DNA from: Ochotona curzoniae
Taxonomy: Eukaryota; Chordata; Mammalia; Lagomorpha; Ochotonidae
Direction: 5' to 3'
NCBI RefSeq assembly: GCF_017591425.1
Contig: NW_024466512.1
Coordinates: forward strand, 28,387,501 to 28,451,500
DNA: 64,000 nucleotides
This document shows, piece after piece, positions 11,501 through 25,363 of the stretch. Made by a program: the position numbers and the translations under genes. How positions within the stretch are numbered: the stretch's first letter is position 1; each line of letters begins with the position of its first letter. The notes under the pieces were generated by a model that ran no database searches, was not told the origin of the DNA, and worked only from the letters and a program-made list of their open reading frames with translations.

Positions 11501-14500
11501 CTGACAGAAAAAGCAGCTCAAACTTCTCTAAGCAATAAAGGGAAAGTCCCTGACCCCTTTAACTGCAAAGTCCAAGCATAGGGCAGGCTTCAGGCAGGGG
11601 GAACCTGCTGCTCAGGAGAGGGCACCAACCAGCCAGTCCCTCCAGCCTTTCCTCAGCTTTCTCTTCAGAATACACCTTGCTCTGCTGCTCTAAGTCCTTC
11701 CCTTCCCTTCTGGTAGTGAAACAGCCACCCTGTCGGAGCTCCAACCTCACACTCTCATGCCCTAAGAGAAATGATCTCCCTCTTCCATTTATGAATTCTC
11801 TCCATGTAAGAAGAGGATGGGAATTGCTCACTGACTCTAACTTAACAGGATCTATCCTTGGAGCCAGGTATTAGTGTAGGTTCAAATTACACAGCTATGA
11901 ATGACAGCAGTGTCATTTTACAGAAACATATAGAACACTCCCAACAACAGGGAATGTAATAGACAACAAATCTTATCTGTTATTCAAAACACACCTAGTA
12001 AAAATACAGAAAGTCCTGGCAGAGCTCGTGCATGTGCTTGTTTTTAAAAGTTCCTGAGGTAGAGTACTGTGGGTTAGTACGTTCAGCCCCTGCCCACAAT
12101 GCCATCATTCTATAGGAGTGTCAGTTTGAGTCCTGGTTGCTCCACTTCCAGTCCACCTCTCTCCTAACTGCCAAAGAAGGCAGTGGAGGATGGGTCAAGT
12201 CCTTGGTCTCATGAACCCACGTAAGACACCCAGAAGAAGCTCCTGACTCCTGGCTCTGGTCTGGCCCAACTCCAGTCTCTGTGGCCATTTAAGGAGTGAA
12301 CCAGCAAATTCCTCAGTTAGTTACACTGCACTTATCCAATAACATTATTGATGCTAATAACAAAGGAGGAAAAAAGTACATAGGGCTAAATAATGGAATC
12401 TATCGTTTAGAATGAAGGGGAAAGGGCATAATGATGAAATGGACAGAAAGGAATCAAAGTTTAACAATGACTATAATTTCAAAAATAAATAAATACGTTC
12501 AATTAGATGTTTTAAATGTCAATATGTCAATCAATAGAAGTTGTTTCATTCTTGTATCTGCTACCTAAAAGCAATCAAAATACAGGTCACGGGTAGATAT
12601 CCCAGTGTTCCGTGCAGCACCTGCCTTCCTCCTTGGCTTCCTTGGCCTGGGAGAGCCACAGCCATGGCTCTGCACTACCCCATGGCCATGGGCCTCAGCA
12701 AGGGCCAAAGGTGACCAAGAATGTGAGCAAGCTGGGGCACACCCAGCGCCATAGGCTCCTGACCAAGCACATCAAGTTCATATGGGACATGATCCGAGAG
12801 GTGCGGCTTTGCCCCTGCGAGAGCAGCTCCGTGGAGCTGCTCAAGGTCTCTATGGACAAGCAGGTGCTCAAGTTTACTGAGAAGAGTGTGTGCACACATA
12901 TCTGGGCCAAGAGGAAATGCGAGGAGCTGAGCAGCGAGCTGGCCGCCATGCACAAGGTGGCTGCTAAGAAGGGTCGAGTGCCCCACCTGTCCCCATTCCC
13001 ACGCCCTGCCGTGGAAATAAAACTCTGTGGCATTTGGGGAAAAAAAGTCAAGCAATCAATAAAAATATAAGGCAATCTCTTTGCTTCTCATTAAGTCAGC
13101 GAGTACTAATTCACCCAGCTACTTTTCTACAGGTTTTCCATTGTAACACATCACCATGGCTCACCTATAGTTGGAACCAGGACCCAAAAGGCAAGAACTC
13201 TTTAGATGTGGGATTAAGTTGTGAAAAACTCCATGGAACTAAGTTAAAGCTCTGTTATACCAGAAAGAAAAACCTGGTTTACTTCTCTACCATATAGATT
13301 AAAACAAGACTGGGGGCTAGGACATTAAGTCTAGCAGTTAAGATGTCCACATCCTGTATATGAGTACCTGAGTCCAGGTACTGGCTCTGTTTCTGCTTCC
13401 AGCTTACTGTCAATACGTACTCTGAGCAGCAGGTGATGGCTTAAGTACTTCAGTCCCTGGTATCCATGTTAGAGACCTGAACTGAACTAGCAGCTCCTGG
13501 GTTTGGCCTGGACCAGCTCCAGTACTAGAAATTATCTGGGAGAGAGAACCAGCTTTTCTCACTTCCTCTCAAACAACACATTTTGAAAATGAAAACCGTA
13601 GATGTCTCTTTTCAAAAAGAAAGTGTATAGTATTCCCATTTTCCTCTCCATTCTGATGCACACTCTTTTCCAGTTATAAGTCCCACAAGGGGGGCCCAGC
13701 ACAATAGCCTATTGGCTAAAGTCCTTGCCTTGCATGTGCCAGGATCCCATATAGGTGCGGGTTCGTGTCCCTTCAGCCCTACTTCCATTCCAGCTCTGTG
13801 CTTGTGGTCTGGGAAAGCAGTAGAGGATGACTCAAAGCCTTGGGACCCTGCACCCGCATGGGAGACCTGAAAGAGGCTCCTGGCTTCTGGCTTTGGATTG
13901 ACTCAGCTCTGGCCATTGTGGTCACTTGGAAAGTGAATCAGTGGATGGAAGATCTTCCTCTCTGCCTCCCCTCTTTTCTGTAAGTCCAACTTTCAAACAA
14001 ATAAATAAATCTTAAAAAAAAAGAAAAAGAAAAAGAAAAAGAAATCCCACAATGGGCACCCAGCTTATGGGCTGCAGCTCCCACCAGTGAGCATGAGAAC
14101 CAGAGCTAGGGAGGGCCTGGCTGGATTAGCAGTAGCACTCGCAGACATAAGTGTGGGCTGGATAGTGGGTTAGGTCAGGCTGAGCTAGGATCCAACACCC
14201 ACTGATGTGTATGAAAGCCTAAAGGGATGTAGGACAGACTGGAACAGTCTGCTGTACATACTGGTATGTGTAGGAACCATGGCCGGGGGAGGTTCTGGAG
14301 GAGTTTCTGGGGATTGCCTCAACTAGGTTGCTATTCCTGCTGGTGTGTGTGAAGCCCAAGTGTTTGGTGGGCGGAGTTTGGCTGGGTCACAGCATCCACT
14401 GGTTTGTATTTGAGACGGGGTAGGGGATCGAACTCACTAGGTGAATGCAACCACCAGTTTCTTTGAGAACTCCCTCCAACTGGATCATTGGACTCAACCA

Positions 14501-17500
14501 CAGTGAAAATCACAGGATAGGAGTTCTGACTGTGGAATGCATGTGTCAGAACTGGGTCTCCACGGTTGCTGAGGCCTGTGCAGTGGACTGCATGCTCAGA
14601 TGCACATGGGGGACATGACAACTCATTAAGGCCTGCACAGAACATCTAATACCACGGAGCGCAGAACAAATGGACAATTCTCCAAGTTAAACTTTGACAG
14701 AGTCTCTGTATAGTTGAACAGAGACTCTAAGTTGGACTATGTCAGCAAATGGGCCTTGGAAAGATTTCCTCAATCTTATCAAAACCACTAAAGTAGCATC
14801 CTCAGGTCATGCTCCACATCAGGGACCCTGGGATGACACTGGGCTGCCGTCCCACATTCCTGGGTATGGTCAGGCTGCTGGGAGCAGACTTCTCTCCTAC
14901 TCTCTCCACTTTCCCCAGATAATGGAAGACAGAAGGAGATTGGAGGCAGTTGTCTCATTTATTTTATCCCATTCTCGGACCTTCCCCACCCTAATTGGTG
15001 GTCCACATGGGCAAGAATCCCTCTCAACATAGAAAATAAAATGAATTTATTATTAAAAAAATAAAGTAAACATGAATGATCTAGGATCATAAATGCTACC
15101 TAGAAGGGAAAGAAGTAGAGGTATGGGTAAAGGATTTAGGTAAAGAATTCATGTAAAAGCTCATTTCCGGAATCATTAATCAAATAAATAGGTATATATT
15201 TTATAGGAATATTGTGCTGAAAAGCACCAGGTTAAAGCATTTAACCAAGCAGTTCAATCCAACATCTGTAATCAAGGTTATATTCATCAACTCTGTGAAA
15301 TCAGCAACAGACTATTCACCATGTTTCCATACTTCATCACTGAAGTCCTTCCTCACATTACAGTTCAATGTAAGTTCTCTTGAAATAGAACAAAAAGGCC
15401 CAGCATGATAGCCTAGTGGCTAAAGTCCTTGTCTTGAATGAGCCAAGATCCCATATGGGCACCTGTTCTAATCCCGGTGGCTCCACTACCCAACCAGCTC
15501 CTTGCTTGAGTCCTGGGAAAGCAAGGAGAACAGCCCAAGACCTTGGGACCCTGCACCCACATGGGAGCTCCAGAAGAAGCTCCTGGCTCCTGAATTCAGA
15601 TTGGTTCAGCTCTGGCCATTGAGGCTGCTTGAGGAGTGAACCATCACATAGAAGATCTTCCTCTCTGCCTCTCCTCCTCTCTGTATATCTGCCTTTCTAA
15701 TAAAAATAAATAAATCTTAAAAAAAAAAACCAGAACAAATGTTAGCACTGAAGAATACTTGAATTATAAGCAATGAACACAAACACAGCTTTTATTCCCA
15801 TACCAGAAAACAGAAAGACAGGGGCTGGCATTGTGGAACAATGGCTTAAGCTGCTACCTATAGCACTGGCATCCATGTGGGTGCCAGTTTGTACACTAGC
15901 TGCTACTCCACTTCTTCTTTTTCTTCTTCTGTTTTTTTTTTTTTTTATAAAACACACCAGAAGTTTATTGCTTGAAGAATACAGCCGATAAAATCACAAG
16001 AATGTCAAAAAGAAGTCACTAGGCTTCAAACATATAATACATTATCAGATGCAGTAAAATATCAATTAACCTGAATTCTGCATCAGAAAGAAAAACATAT
16101 GAAAAAATATCTAAGTTTACTTGAGAAACAGATATGCTTAAAATAGAAAACACAAGGATGTTACAGTACAAATTAGAAAAGCCAACACTTAAAAAATATG
16201 GAATGCTTTATGAATTTCCATGTTATCTTTGTGTAGGGGCCATGCTAATCTTCTCTGTATAGCTCCAATTTTAGTATATGTGCTGTCAAAGTGAGCACAT
16301 AGTTGCTCCACTTCTAACACAGCTCCCTGCTAACACGCTTGGGAAAGTAGCGGATGATGGCTCAAGTATTTGAGTCCCTCGATCCACATAGGAGACCCTG
16401 ATAGAGTTCCAGGTTCCTAGCTTCAACCTAGTCCAGTTCCAGCCCTTGTAGTCACCTGGGGAGTGAACCAGCAGATGGAAGTTCTCTCTGGTGTATCTTC
16501 CTCTCTCTGTAATTGTGCCTTTCAAATAAATTAATTAATTAAAAATAAACAGGAAGACTTAAGTGGAAAATTCTGCATGAAAATAAAAAACTGACAACAA
16601 TAAACAAGAATATTCTGCTATTTGTAAATGATGAATTTGATATTCTGATTCCCAGGGAACCCCAACAAGGGGATGCAACTAAAGTTCTAGTTTTAGCTAA
16701 CTAGTTTTATCTGCAACTCTGGAATAATGGAATTAGGCATGTTCTACACACTACGCTAATGGGCAGATTTTGAGAAATATAGTTCTAAGATTCTCAAATC
16801 TTAGAGTGTTATGCACCAGTATGTTAAGTTTTGGTTTTTTTTTTTTTACTTTTATCTAGCAAGAACAAAATACCTGAAGTTCCCTGGAAGCCCCAGATGC
16901 TAAGAATTCATGCTTAAATTAATAAAGAGTACTCAGGAAGCATATTAAGTTTGATGTTGCAATGAAATAGTCATATGATTCTAAGCCTTAATTTTTTTGT
17001 GACAGGATATGAATGACATAAAAATATATGGTCAGAGAGAGCAACTAAGACAGTAGATTATGAAAAACCTAATGTGAAAACTAAGAATCGATTTGTCCTT
17101 GGATAAATAAATTTTTAAAAGTCTACACAGTTCTTCCACTATACTATATGTACATTGTAAAATATTTTTTACAGTTTTTTCTCCTATGAGTCTCTTGAGG
17201 GCAGGACACAGTTTGGAGTCCTTGGAGCCTAACAGAGACCTCAGAGAGTAACTCATGTACAATGAATGGCTCTCTGCTATTTTCTTTAAACCTTATCATA
17301 ATCATATGTGGTAGGCACTATACTACTATTCTCAGTTTAATAAGAACTTGCCCAAGCCACACAGCAGCCTAACCCCAGGGCACAAGCCTTTCCTCACTGT
17401 ATCACTAACTGACAGGAATAAATGAATAGCTTACTTTGTCAGGCTTCCTTAAGTTTTAGCAACTAATTTTATAAGTTCATTGATTCATCTATCAGGACAA

Positions 17501-20500
17501 CTATAAAAACTCAAAAATGATCATAACAGCCTAAGACTGAGGGGCCAGGCAGATGATTGTAGGAACTGAGGTCTGCTTCTGGGCTTCACATTTCGAAGCT
17601 TTGGTGCTAACATTCACAGACAGGCATCTGGCACAACAACTGAGATACTACTTCAGAGTGTCTTGCTCAAGTCCTGGCCCTACTTTTGACCCAGCACCCT
17701 CAGCAAGGTAGCAGGTGATGGTTATTTGGGTCCCTGCTATCCACATGGGAAATCTGGATTCAGTCATGGGCTCCAGGCTCCAGTCTGGCCAACCCCTAAC
17801 TGTTATGGGTTTTGGAAAGTGAACTAGCAGACAAAAGATCTCCCTGCATCTCTGTCTGCTTCAAATAAAATTAGCTATTTAAATATTTAAAACATAAACC
17901 ATTACAATATAGATTCAGTTGGTAAACTGAATAATTTGTCATATAGTAGGAGTAGGAAGATGATAATCCATTACATCAGAAAACCAGGAATAATGAGGAG
18001 AAACAATCAAGTCCATTTTACATGGGGGTGGTGTGGTGGCAGGGCAGGCTAAATCATCTGCCTGGGGTGACATGAGTGTCAGTTCATGTCCCAGCTGCTC
18101 CACTTCCTGATCTACTTCCCTGCTTATGGCTTGGGGAGCAACAGAGTATGGTTCAAGTCCTCGGGCCCCTGCACCCATGTGGGAGACCCGGATGACATTT
18201 CTGGCTCCTGGCTTTGGATCAGTTTGGCTCCAGCTATTACATTACAGCCAATTAGGGAGTGAACCAGTGGATAGAAGATCTTTCTGTCCTCACCTCCCCT
18301 CTCTCTGTAACTCTGACTTTCAAGTTAAATAAATAACTTTTTAAAACTACCAAGTCCATTTTATAAGTAAGGAAATCAGTAAGAGCTTCAATCTTGGATT
18401 AAAAAAAATTTGTTCAGTCAGTCAAAGGGGATTCTTAAAATTATTTATTTATTTATTTGAGAGGCAGAATTAAAGAGTTAGAGAAAGAGAGAAAGAAATT
18501 TTCTATGGGGCAGCCTAACAGATATAAGAGCTGCAACAGCCAAGACTGGATCAGGCCAAAGTCAGGCACTTGGAACTCCAAACAGATCTTTGATAGGATA
18601 GGGGAGGACCAAGTACTTGGGTAATATTCCACTGCTTGCTAGGCACATTAGCAGGAAGCTGGATTGGAAGAGGAGCAACTAGGACTTGAACTGGTGCCCA
18701 TATGAGATGCCGGCATTCTAAGTGGTGGCTAATCTTGGTGTACCACAAATCCCCAACAAAGAAATTTATATCACTAAGATCATGACAGTATCTCATCTGT
18801 ATGACTCCAAATCAACAACACAAGAAGATAAATTATGGAAAAACAAACTTAATCTTGCATTTTGCTTAAAACAATCACTAATGAATTTTTTGGTATATAT
18901 TATATTTACACAAACATCAATTTTCCAGAAAAATTATAATTTCAATGGTAAGCAGCAATTGTTTTTTACATACAAGAGCCAAAAAAGTATGAAAAGTAAA
19001 TTTTACATATATGCAATTTTTCTTACATTTTAGCTTTCAAAAATCATTTAAAATAATTATTAAACTGTGAAACACTAATGAAAGTTCACCTAGACCAATT
19101 CAATACCACAATGAGTTGTCAAAACATGAGTAAAATAAAACACATTGGAGAAAAAACAATATTCTTTTACCCATTTTAATAAGATGTTGAAAATGTTTAA
19201 AAGATTGATACTTAGCTTTTATTATTAACAATGATTATCTCTAAATCTCAGCTTCCAGAAATATAGTAAAATCACATATAACAAAATTGTCTTAATGTTT
19301 TAGTTCCATTACAATGCCTAAAAACTTTGTGTGAGATTTTTACATACCTTAAACGTAGAAAGTCCATAAAGCCTCGTGGTGTGAATGGTTTCTTGAGAAA
19401 TATTTGTAATGTTAGTTATAAAGTCTTCAAGGTATTTACAAGCTTGTTCCAGGTGTGCTGTGTTTATGATTATTTGCACTAACTAGGAGACACAAAATAT
19501 TTTGGATAAATACAGCTATAAATAAAACCATGTGATTTTTAAAAATAGAACTATTACTTTCACCAACTATATCATTTCTGCTAATTCTACTACTGCAAGT
19601 GATTATCTGATTTCAAAAGCCTGCTGCAAATATAGATATGAATGCTAGTAAATATAATTTTTAAATGACTTTTTAGAGCATTTTTCAAATTATAAACATT
19701 TAGCAAGTTAAAAATAAGAACTTACAACTTTTTATATAAGGGCAGGCAATCAGAAATCAAAATAAAGTCCTCACATTTTCACCTACTATTCCCCACAATA
19801 AACCCTTTTTTCCCATATTCCTTAAATTTACACAGATGCTTGCTACTTTTTAAATTATGGAACAACATTCAGCAATAATTTAATTTATACCTATTATTTC
19901 ATATATGAAATATTTGGTTTATGCATCTTTTTAACCTACCTCTGTTAAACCTATATGAGGCTTTTTAATAAGGTTCAGTAAACAGCTACTCAAAGTTCTG
20001 GTCAACAGCAGATTTGTGGATTTTCTAAGCATATCATCTATTTCTGTTGAGCTAAAAACAAAGGTTGATATTATTAAGTTTCCCATGGCAACTAAATAAC
20101 AAAATTCACCAAATTTTATTTATTCCAAGTTATTTTTACTAAATAAACTATAACTCATCAAATCAGAAACTTGAATTCTTTTTAAAGATTCATTTATTTT
20201 TATTGGAAAGGCAGATCAGATTTACAGAGAGAAGGAGAAACAGAAAGATCTCCTATCTGCTGGTTCACTCCCCAAATGGCCACAACAGCCAGAGCTGAGC
20301 TGATCTAAAGCCAGGAGCCAGAAACTTCTTCCAGGTTTCCCATGTGGATGTAGGGTCCCAAGGTTTTGGGCCACCTTCTACTGCTTTCCCCGGCCATGAG
20401 CAGGGGGCTGGATGGGACATGGAGCAGCCCAGTTATAAAATGGTGCCCAACTGGGATCCCAGCAGATGCAAGGTGAAGATTTAGTCATTGAGCCATTGCG

Positions 20501-23500
20501 CTGGGCCTCCTCTCTCCTCTCTCTTAACTGTGACTTTCAAATAAATAAAAATAAGTCTTACCGAAAAAAGATACTCAATGGGAGAAGTGACTACCCTGGC
20601 AGGATTCTGTGGCAACAGCACCTGCATCCCCCATTAGAGTCCTTGGGTTCCATATCCAGTTCTAGCTCCTGGTACCAGCTTTCTACCAACACAGATCCTG
20701 GGAGGCTCCAGTGATGACTCAGGTGGCTGGATTCTGATCTCACATGTGAGAGATCTGTACTGAGTTTTTGGCTCCTGGCTATGGTCCAACCCAGTCCCAA
20801 CTATTACAGGAATCTGAAGAATAAACCAGTGGATGGGGGCCTTCTTCCTCTCTGACTATGTCTCTCTCACACACAGCTGATCTTAGCCAAAGGCTGAGAA
20901 GCAATCTCTCTCTCTCTCTTTCAAATAAATAGACAGATGACAGACAATAGATAGATACTTTTAAAGATAAAGGACATTTTTACTACCTTATTATTACCTT
21001 TGCATTTTTTGTTGTTTTTTAAAAATTTAATTTTATTTTTTTTACCCTTGCATTTTTAAGATCTATGTAACAGAAGTAAAAACATACAAACTTAACCTAT
21101 AGCAAGCTAACACTGTTAGTAAAATATGTTTTTCTTATGAGATGATAATCTATCACAGACACATGAAAATTAAGTTTTACTATTTAACAAAACAGTTTTG
21201 GTAAAGATATGTAAATTAATAACATACCTCCGGTGGAGTGATTCTGAAAACTTAAGGCTTGCATAAATAAACTCTTTAACTTGGATATAAATTTGAGGCA
21301 CTGATTGAGACATGGGGAGTTTCTTTGGGAAAGACTGCTGTAGGAACAGAAAATTAACATGGATTTAAAATTTTTAGACAAAGAATGTAATCACCTAAAA
21401 TATATAAAAATTAAATTCACTATACATTTTAATTAGTATCTGCATCAAAAACATATACTTCTATATTATTTTTGCATTTTAAAGAAAATCTAATATTTCT
21501 ATTTACCTCTATTTCATAAATCACATTACTAGATTTATTTATTTTTATTAGAAAGGCAGATATACAGACAGAAGGAAGGTCAGTGAGAAGGATGTTCTGT
21601 CTGCTGGTTCACTCTCCAAATGGCCACAACAGCCAGAGATGAGGTGATCTTAGGCCAGGAGCCTCGTCTGGGCCTCTCATGCAGCTGCAGGGTCCCAAGG
21701 TTTTGGGCCAGAGAGCTGGATGGGAAGTGGGGCAGCAAGGACACGAACCAGTGCACATAAGGAATTCCCGCACATTCAAGGTGAGGATTTAGCCAAGAGG
21801 CTATTGTGCCAGGCCTATCCCATTTATTCTGAATTACTATAATACCTTAGAAAGCAGCTCTCCAACCTCTACACCGTCACACATTGGTTTATGTCAGTTA
21901 TGTATAAGCACTTACCAAGTAACTGTTTTATCAGCCAACCTTAGAAAATTTACAGTCCCTACAAAGCTAAAATGTCTACAAAAGTTTTACCAAAATAAGT
22001 ACTGTTATCCTTGCGCATGGGCCATGCTTATCTCCGTAAAGCTCCAATTTTAGCATAGGTGCTGCCGAAGCGAGCACTTGTCTTCACTTTCAGTGTAACG
22101 GTTGTTACAGCTGTGAAAATATCCTCAGCAACGTCATTCCTAGTTGTTAAACCCAGTGGACTCTCAATAGTTTTTCATATTACTGCAATTCTTAGAAAAA
22201 CCTCACTTGCAAATAATCACCAACTCTTGTTGTTCTGACTTCCTAAACCTCTCTTACAATTCTATGGCTAAAATTTCCACAGGTCACCAACCACTCTCAT
22301 AACTGCAAACTCCCCCAGCCAGTTCTTCATGCCATCACAACTTACTGCGGTCCAATCCATTTTCCACATGTAAGAAAGGTATTTATTTTATCTTTTTTTT
22401 TTGTTTGTTTGTTTTTTCTAAGGCTTTAGGCCATCCTCTACTGTTTTTCCAGGCAACAAAAAGGAAGCTGGAGGGAAGTGGTGCAACTGGGATACAAACC
22501 AGCACCCATATGGGATCCCGGTGCATGCAAAGCAAGGACTTTAGCTAATAGGCTATTGCACCGGACCTCATATAATCCTTCTTTTAAAAGGCCTCAAAAG
22601 GGAATCATCTTGTACAGTGATTAAGATTCTGCTTGGGATGCCTGCATCCCAAATCAGATGGAGTGGCTGAGTCCTGGCAGCTCCCAGCTTCCTGTTACTG
22701 CACACCTATGGACACAGCAGGTGACAGCTCAAGTACTTGGGTTCTTGTCACACTTGTGGGAGACCAAGATCCAGTTCAACCAAAGCGTTACAGCAGTAAA
22801 CCAACAGACAGAAGATTTCTCTGGTTTCTGCCTCTCTGCCTTTAAAATAAAATGGACTTGGCCCTGGCACCGTGGCCTAGTGGCTAAAGTCCTCCTCTTG
22901 AATGCACCAGGATCCCATATGGGCGCCAGTTCTAATCCTGGCAGCTCCACTTCCCATCCAGGTCCCAGCTTCTGGCCTGGGAAAGCAGTCGAGGACGGCC
23001 CAAAGCCTTGAGACCCTGCACCCGCGTGGGAGACTGGGAAGAAGTTCCTGGACCCTGGCTTTGGCTTGGCATAGCACCAGCCATTGTACTCACTTGGGGA
23101 GTGAATCATCAGATGGAAGATCTTTCTCTCTGTCTCTCCTCCTCTCTGTATATCTGACTTTCCAATAAATATAAAATAAATCTTTAAAATAAAATAAATA
23201 AAATAAAATGGACCTGTAAGCTTTTTTTTTTTTTTCTAATTTAAAATCTGGGGCCAGTATTGTGGCACAGCAGTTATGGCGCAACAGGTTACGCACTGCC
23301 TATCATGTCAAATCCCACAGTGGAGCACCTGTTCAAGTCTGGGTTCCTCTGCTTCTGACTCAGCTCCTGGTCACTTCACCTGGAAAGCAGCAGAGGATGG
23401 CCCAAGACCTGCTCTCTCTCTCTTCTCTCTCTGCCATTCTGCTTTACAAATACATGAAAAAATTTTTTTTAATTTAAAGTTGCAAAACAAGATCCTCTAC

Positions 23501-25332
23501 AGTGTTGAACATTTTAAAAAGAGTGTTCCACTCTTTCCTTAGAACTTAATACACTCAATACTTATTCTTCTATCTAATGTGGAATTTACCTAACATTAAT
23601 ATTACCTGCTCTAGGAATCTACCTAACATTTGGAACAATAAAATTTTAGCATCTACAGGAAAGTCCCTTCTTAACTTTATCAAAGTAGTAGTTGTGATGG
23701 TAATACAACCTTTAAAAGTTATCAAATTAGAATTTTTTAACACACATAAACACAAGACACAAAAGAGAAAATTCTGATTTCTAGTTTAAGATTCACCTTA
23801 TAAAGTAATAAACACCAAATTTGTTTTTAAGAAAATTCTTAAGTTAAAAAATAGCTTGTACCTTTTCAAGGTCTGGATCTTGAAAGGGAAATTTACTAAT
23901 GACAATTTTATACTCTTCTTCGCTGACAATAGGAATAGGGCTATAATTATCCTCTTCAAAAATGTCCCTGTTGAAAAAGCAGAATTGAAAACATACTATT
24001 AAAAAACCATATCATTAGCTTGACATTAGACAATGACTTAAAAAAAAAACTACCAAAAAGCACTTCTTGTCAATTGAAACTCCAAACAGGAAGGCACTAT
24101 CTAATCATTTAAAATTCTGAAATTCAACACCAAGTAAGACTAAATTCCTCTTTCCATTACTTTGTTTCACATCCTCTCAGCATTTAGTTTTCAGTCTAGA
24201 ACATGCTCAAGGACAACAGTCTGGAAAAGCTTGTTATCTGAATTTAAAGCAGATCCTTAAGAAGTATTTCTGCAACATTTCTTTAAAAACAATTTTTAAA
24301 AAGATTTATTTATTTTTATCGGAAAGGCAGATTTACAGAGAGAAGAGACAGAAAAATCTTCCCTCTGCTGGTTCACTCCCCAAGTGGCCATAATAACCAG
24401 AGCTAAGCTGATCCAAAACCAGGAGTCAGGAGCTTCTTTCAGATCTCCCACGTGGGTACAGTGTCCCAAAGCTTTGGGCCATCCTTGAATGTTTCCCAGG
24501 CCACAAGCAGGGAGCTGGATGCGAAGTGGAACACCCAGGACATGAACCGGTATCCAGATGGGGTCCCAGAACTTGCAAGGTAAGGATTTAGCCACCAGGT
24601 ATTCATACCAGGTGCTGTCAAATTTCTTAATAATTGTGTGTGTTTACATTCTCTCTTTTCAAACAGGTTATTAGTTCTTGAAAATCAAACCAGTAAGTTA
24701 TATTTGTTTATTTTATTAATACTTTAAATTAAAAAATAACTATAGTTAGCAAAGACAGAGATATTTACTTCTCATCAAATGCCTATGTGCTCTCCTACAT
24801 AGCCCTTCTGTCATCAGGCATGGCCATATGACTGTTTTGGGATTCCCGTCCATACCTGGAAGTCTAAAGCATTTATGAGCCAGCTGTATAACCCTCCTTC
24901 TTCCTTCTGACAAGGAAGGTGAACACACATTAAGAAGGTAGAATCACAAATACAAATAGCTTGGATCTCTTCTGTGTATAAAACATTTTGGACATTTTGA
25001 GCCTGTGCTAGAGAAACTGCTATCTAATTATCAACTGATTTTCTTAAAATATTTATTTATGTGAAAGGCAGAGATAGAATGAAGAGAGACACAGAGAGAG
25101 ATCCATCTTCTCAAATGGCTACAATGGCTTGGGTTGGGCTGGAGACAGACACCTCTCATGTCAGTGGAAGGGGCCCTAGTACTTGGGCCATTGACCATTG
25201 ATTTTCCAGGTTCATTAGCAGGTAGCTGCACAGGAAGTGGAGCAACCAGGACATTTGAACTGGCACTCACATGGAATACCAGCATTGCAGACAATGTCTT
25301 GGACTGATCAGTCATTTTGACCATCTTCATAA

Positions 25333-25363
<31 letters not shown>

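Noticed and set aside
14331..14645. 104-codon frame in a GC-rich segment
   Set aside because: It falls inside the retrotransposon 3' UTR and has no domain.
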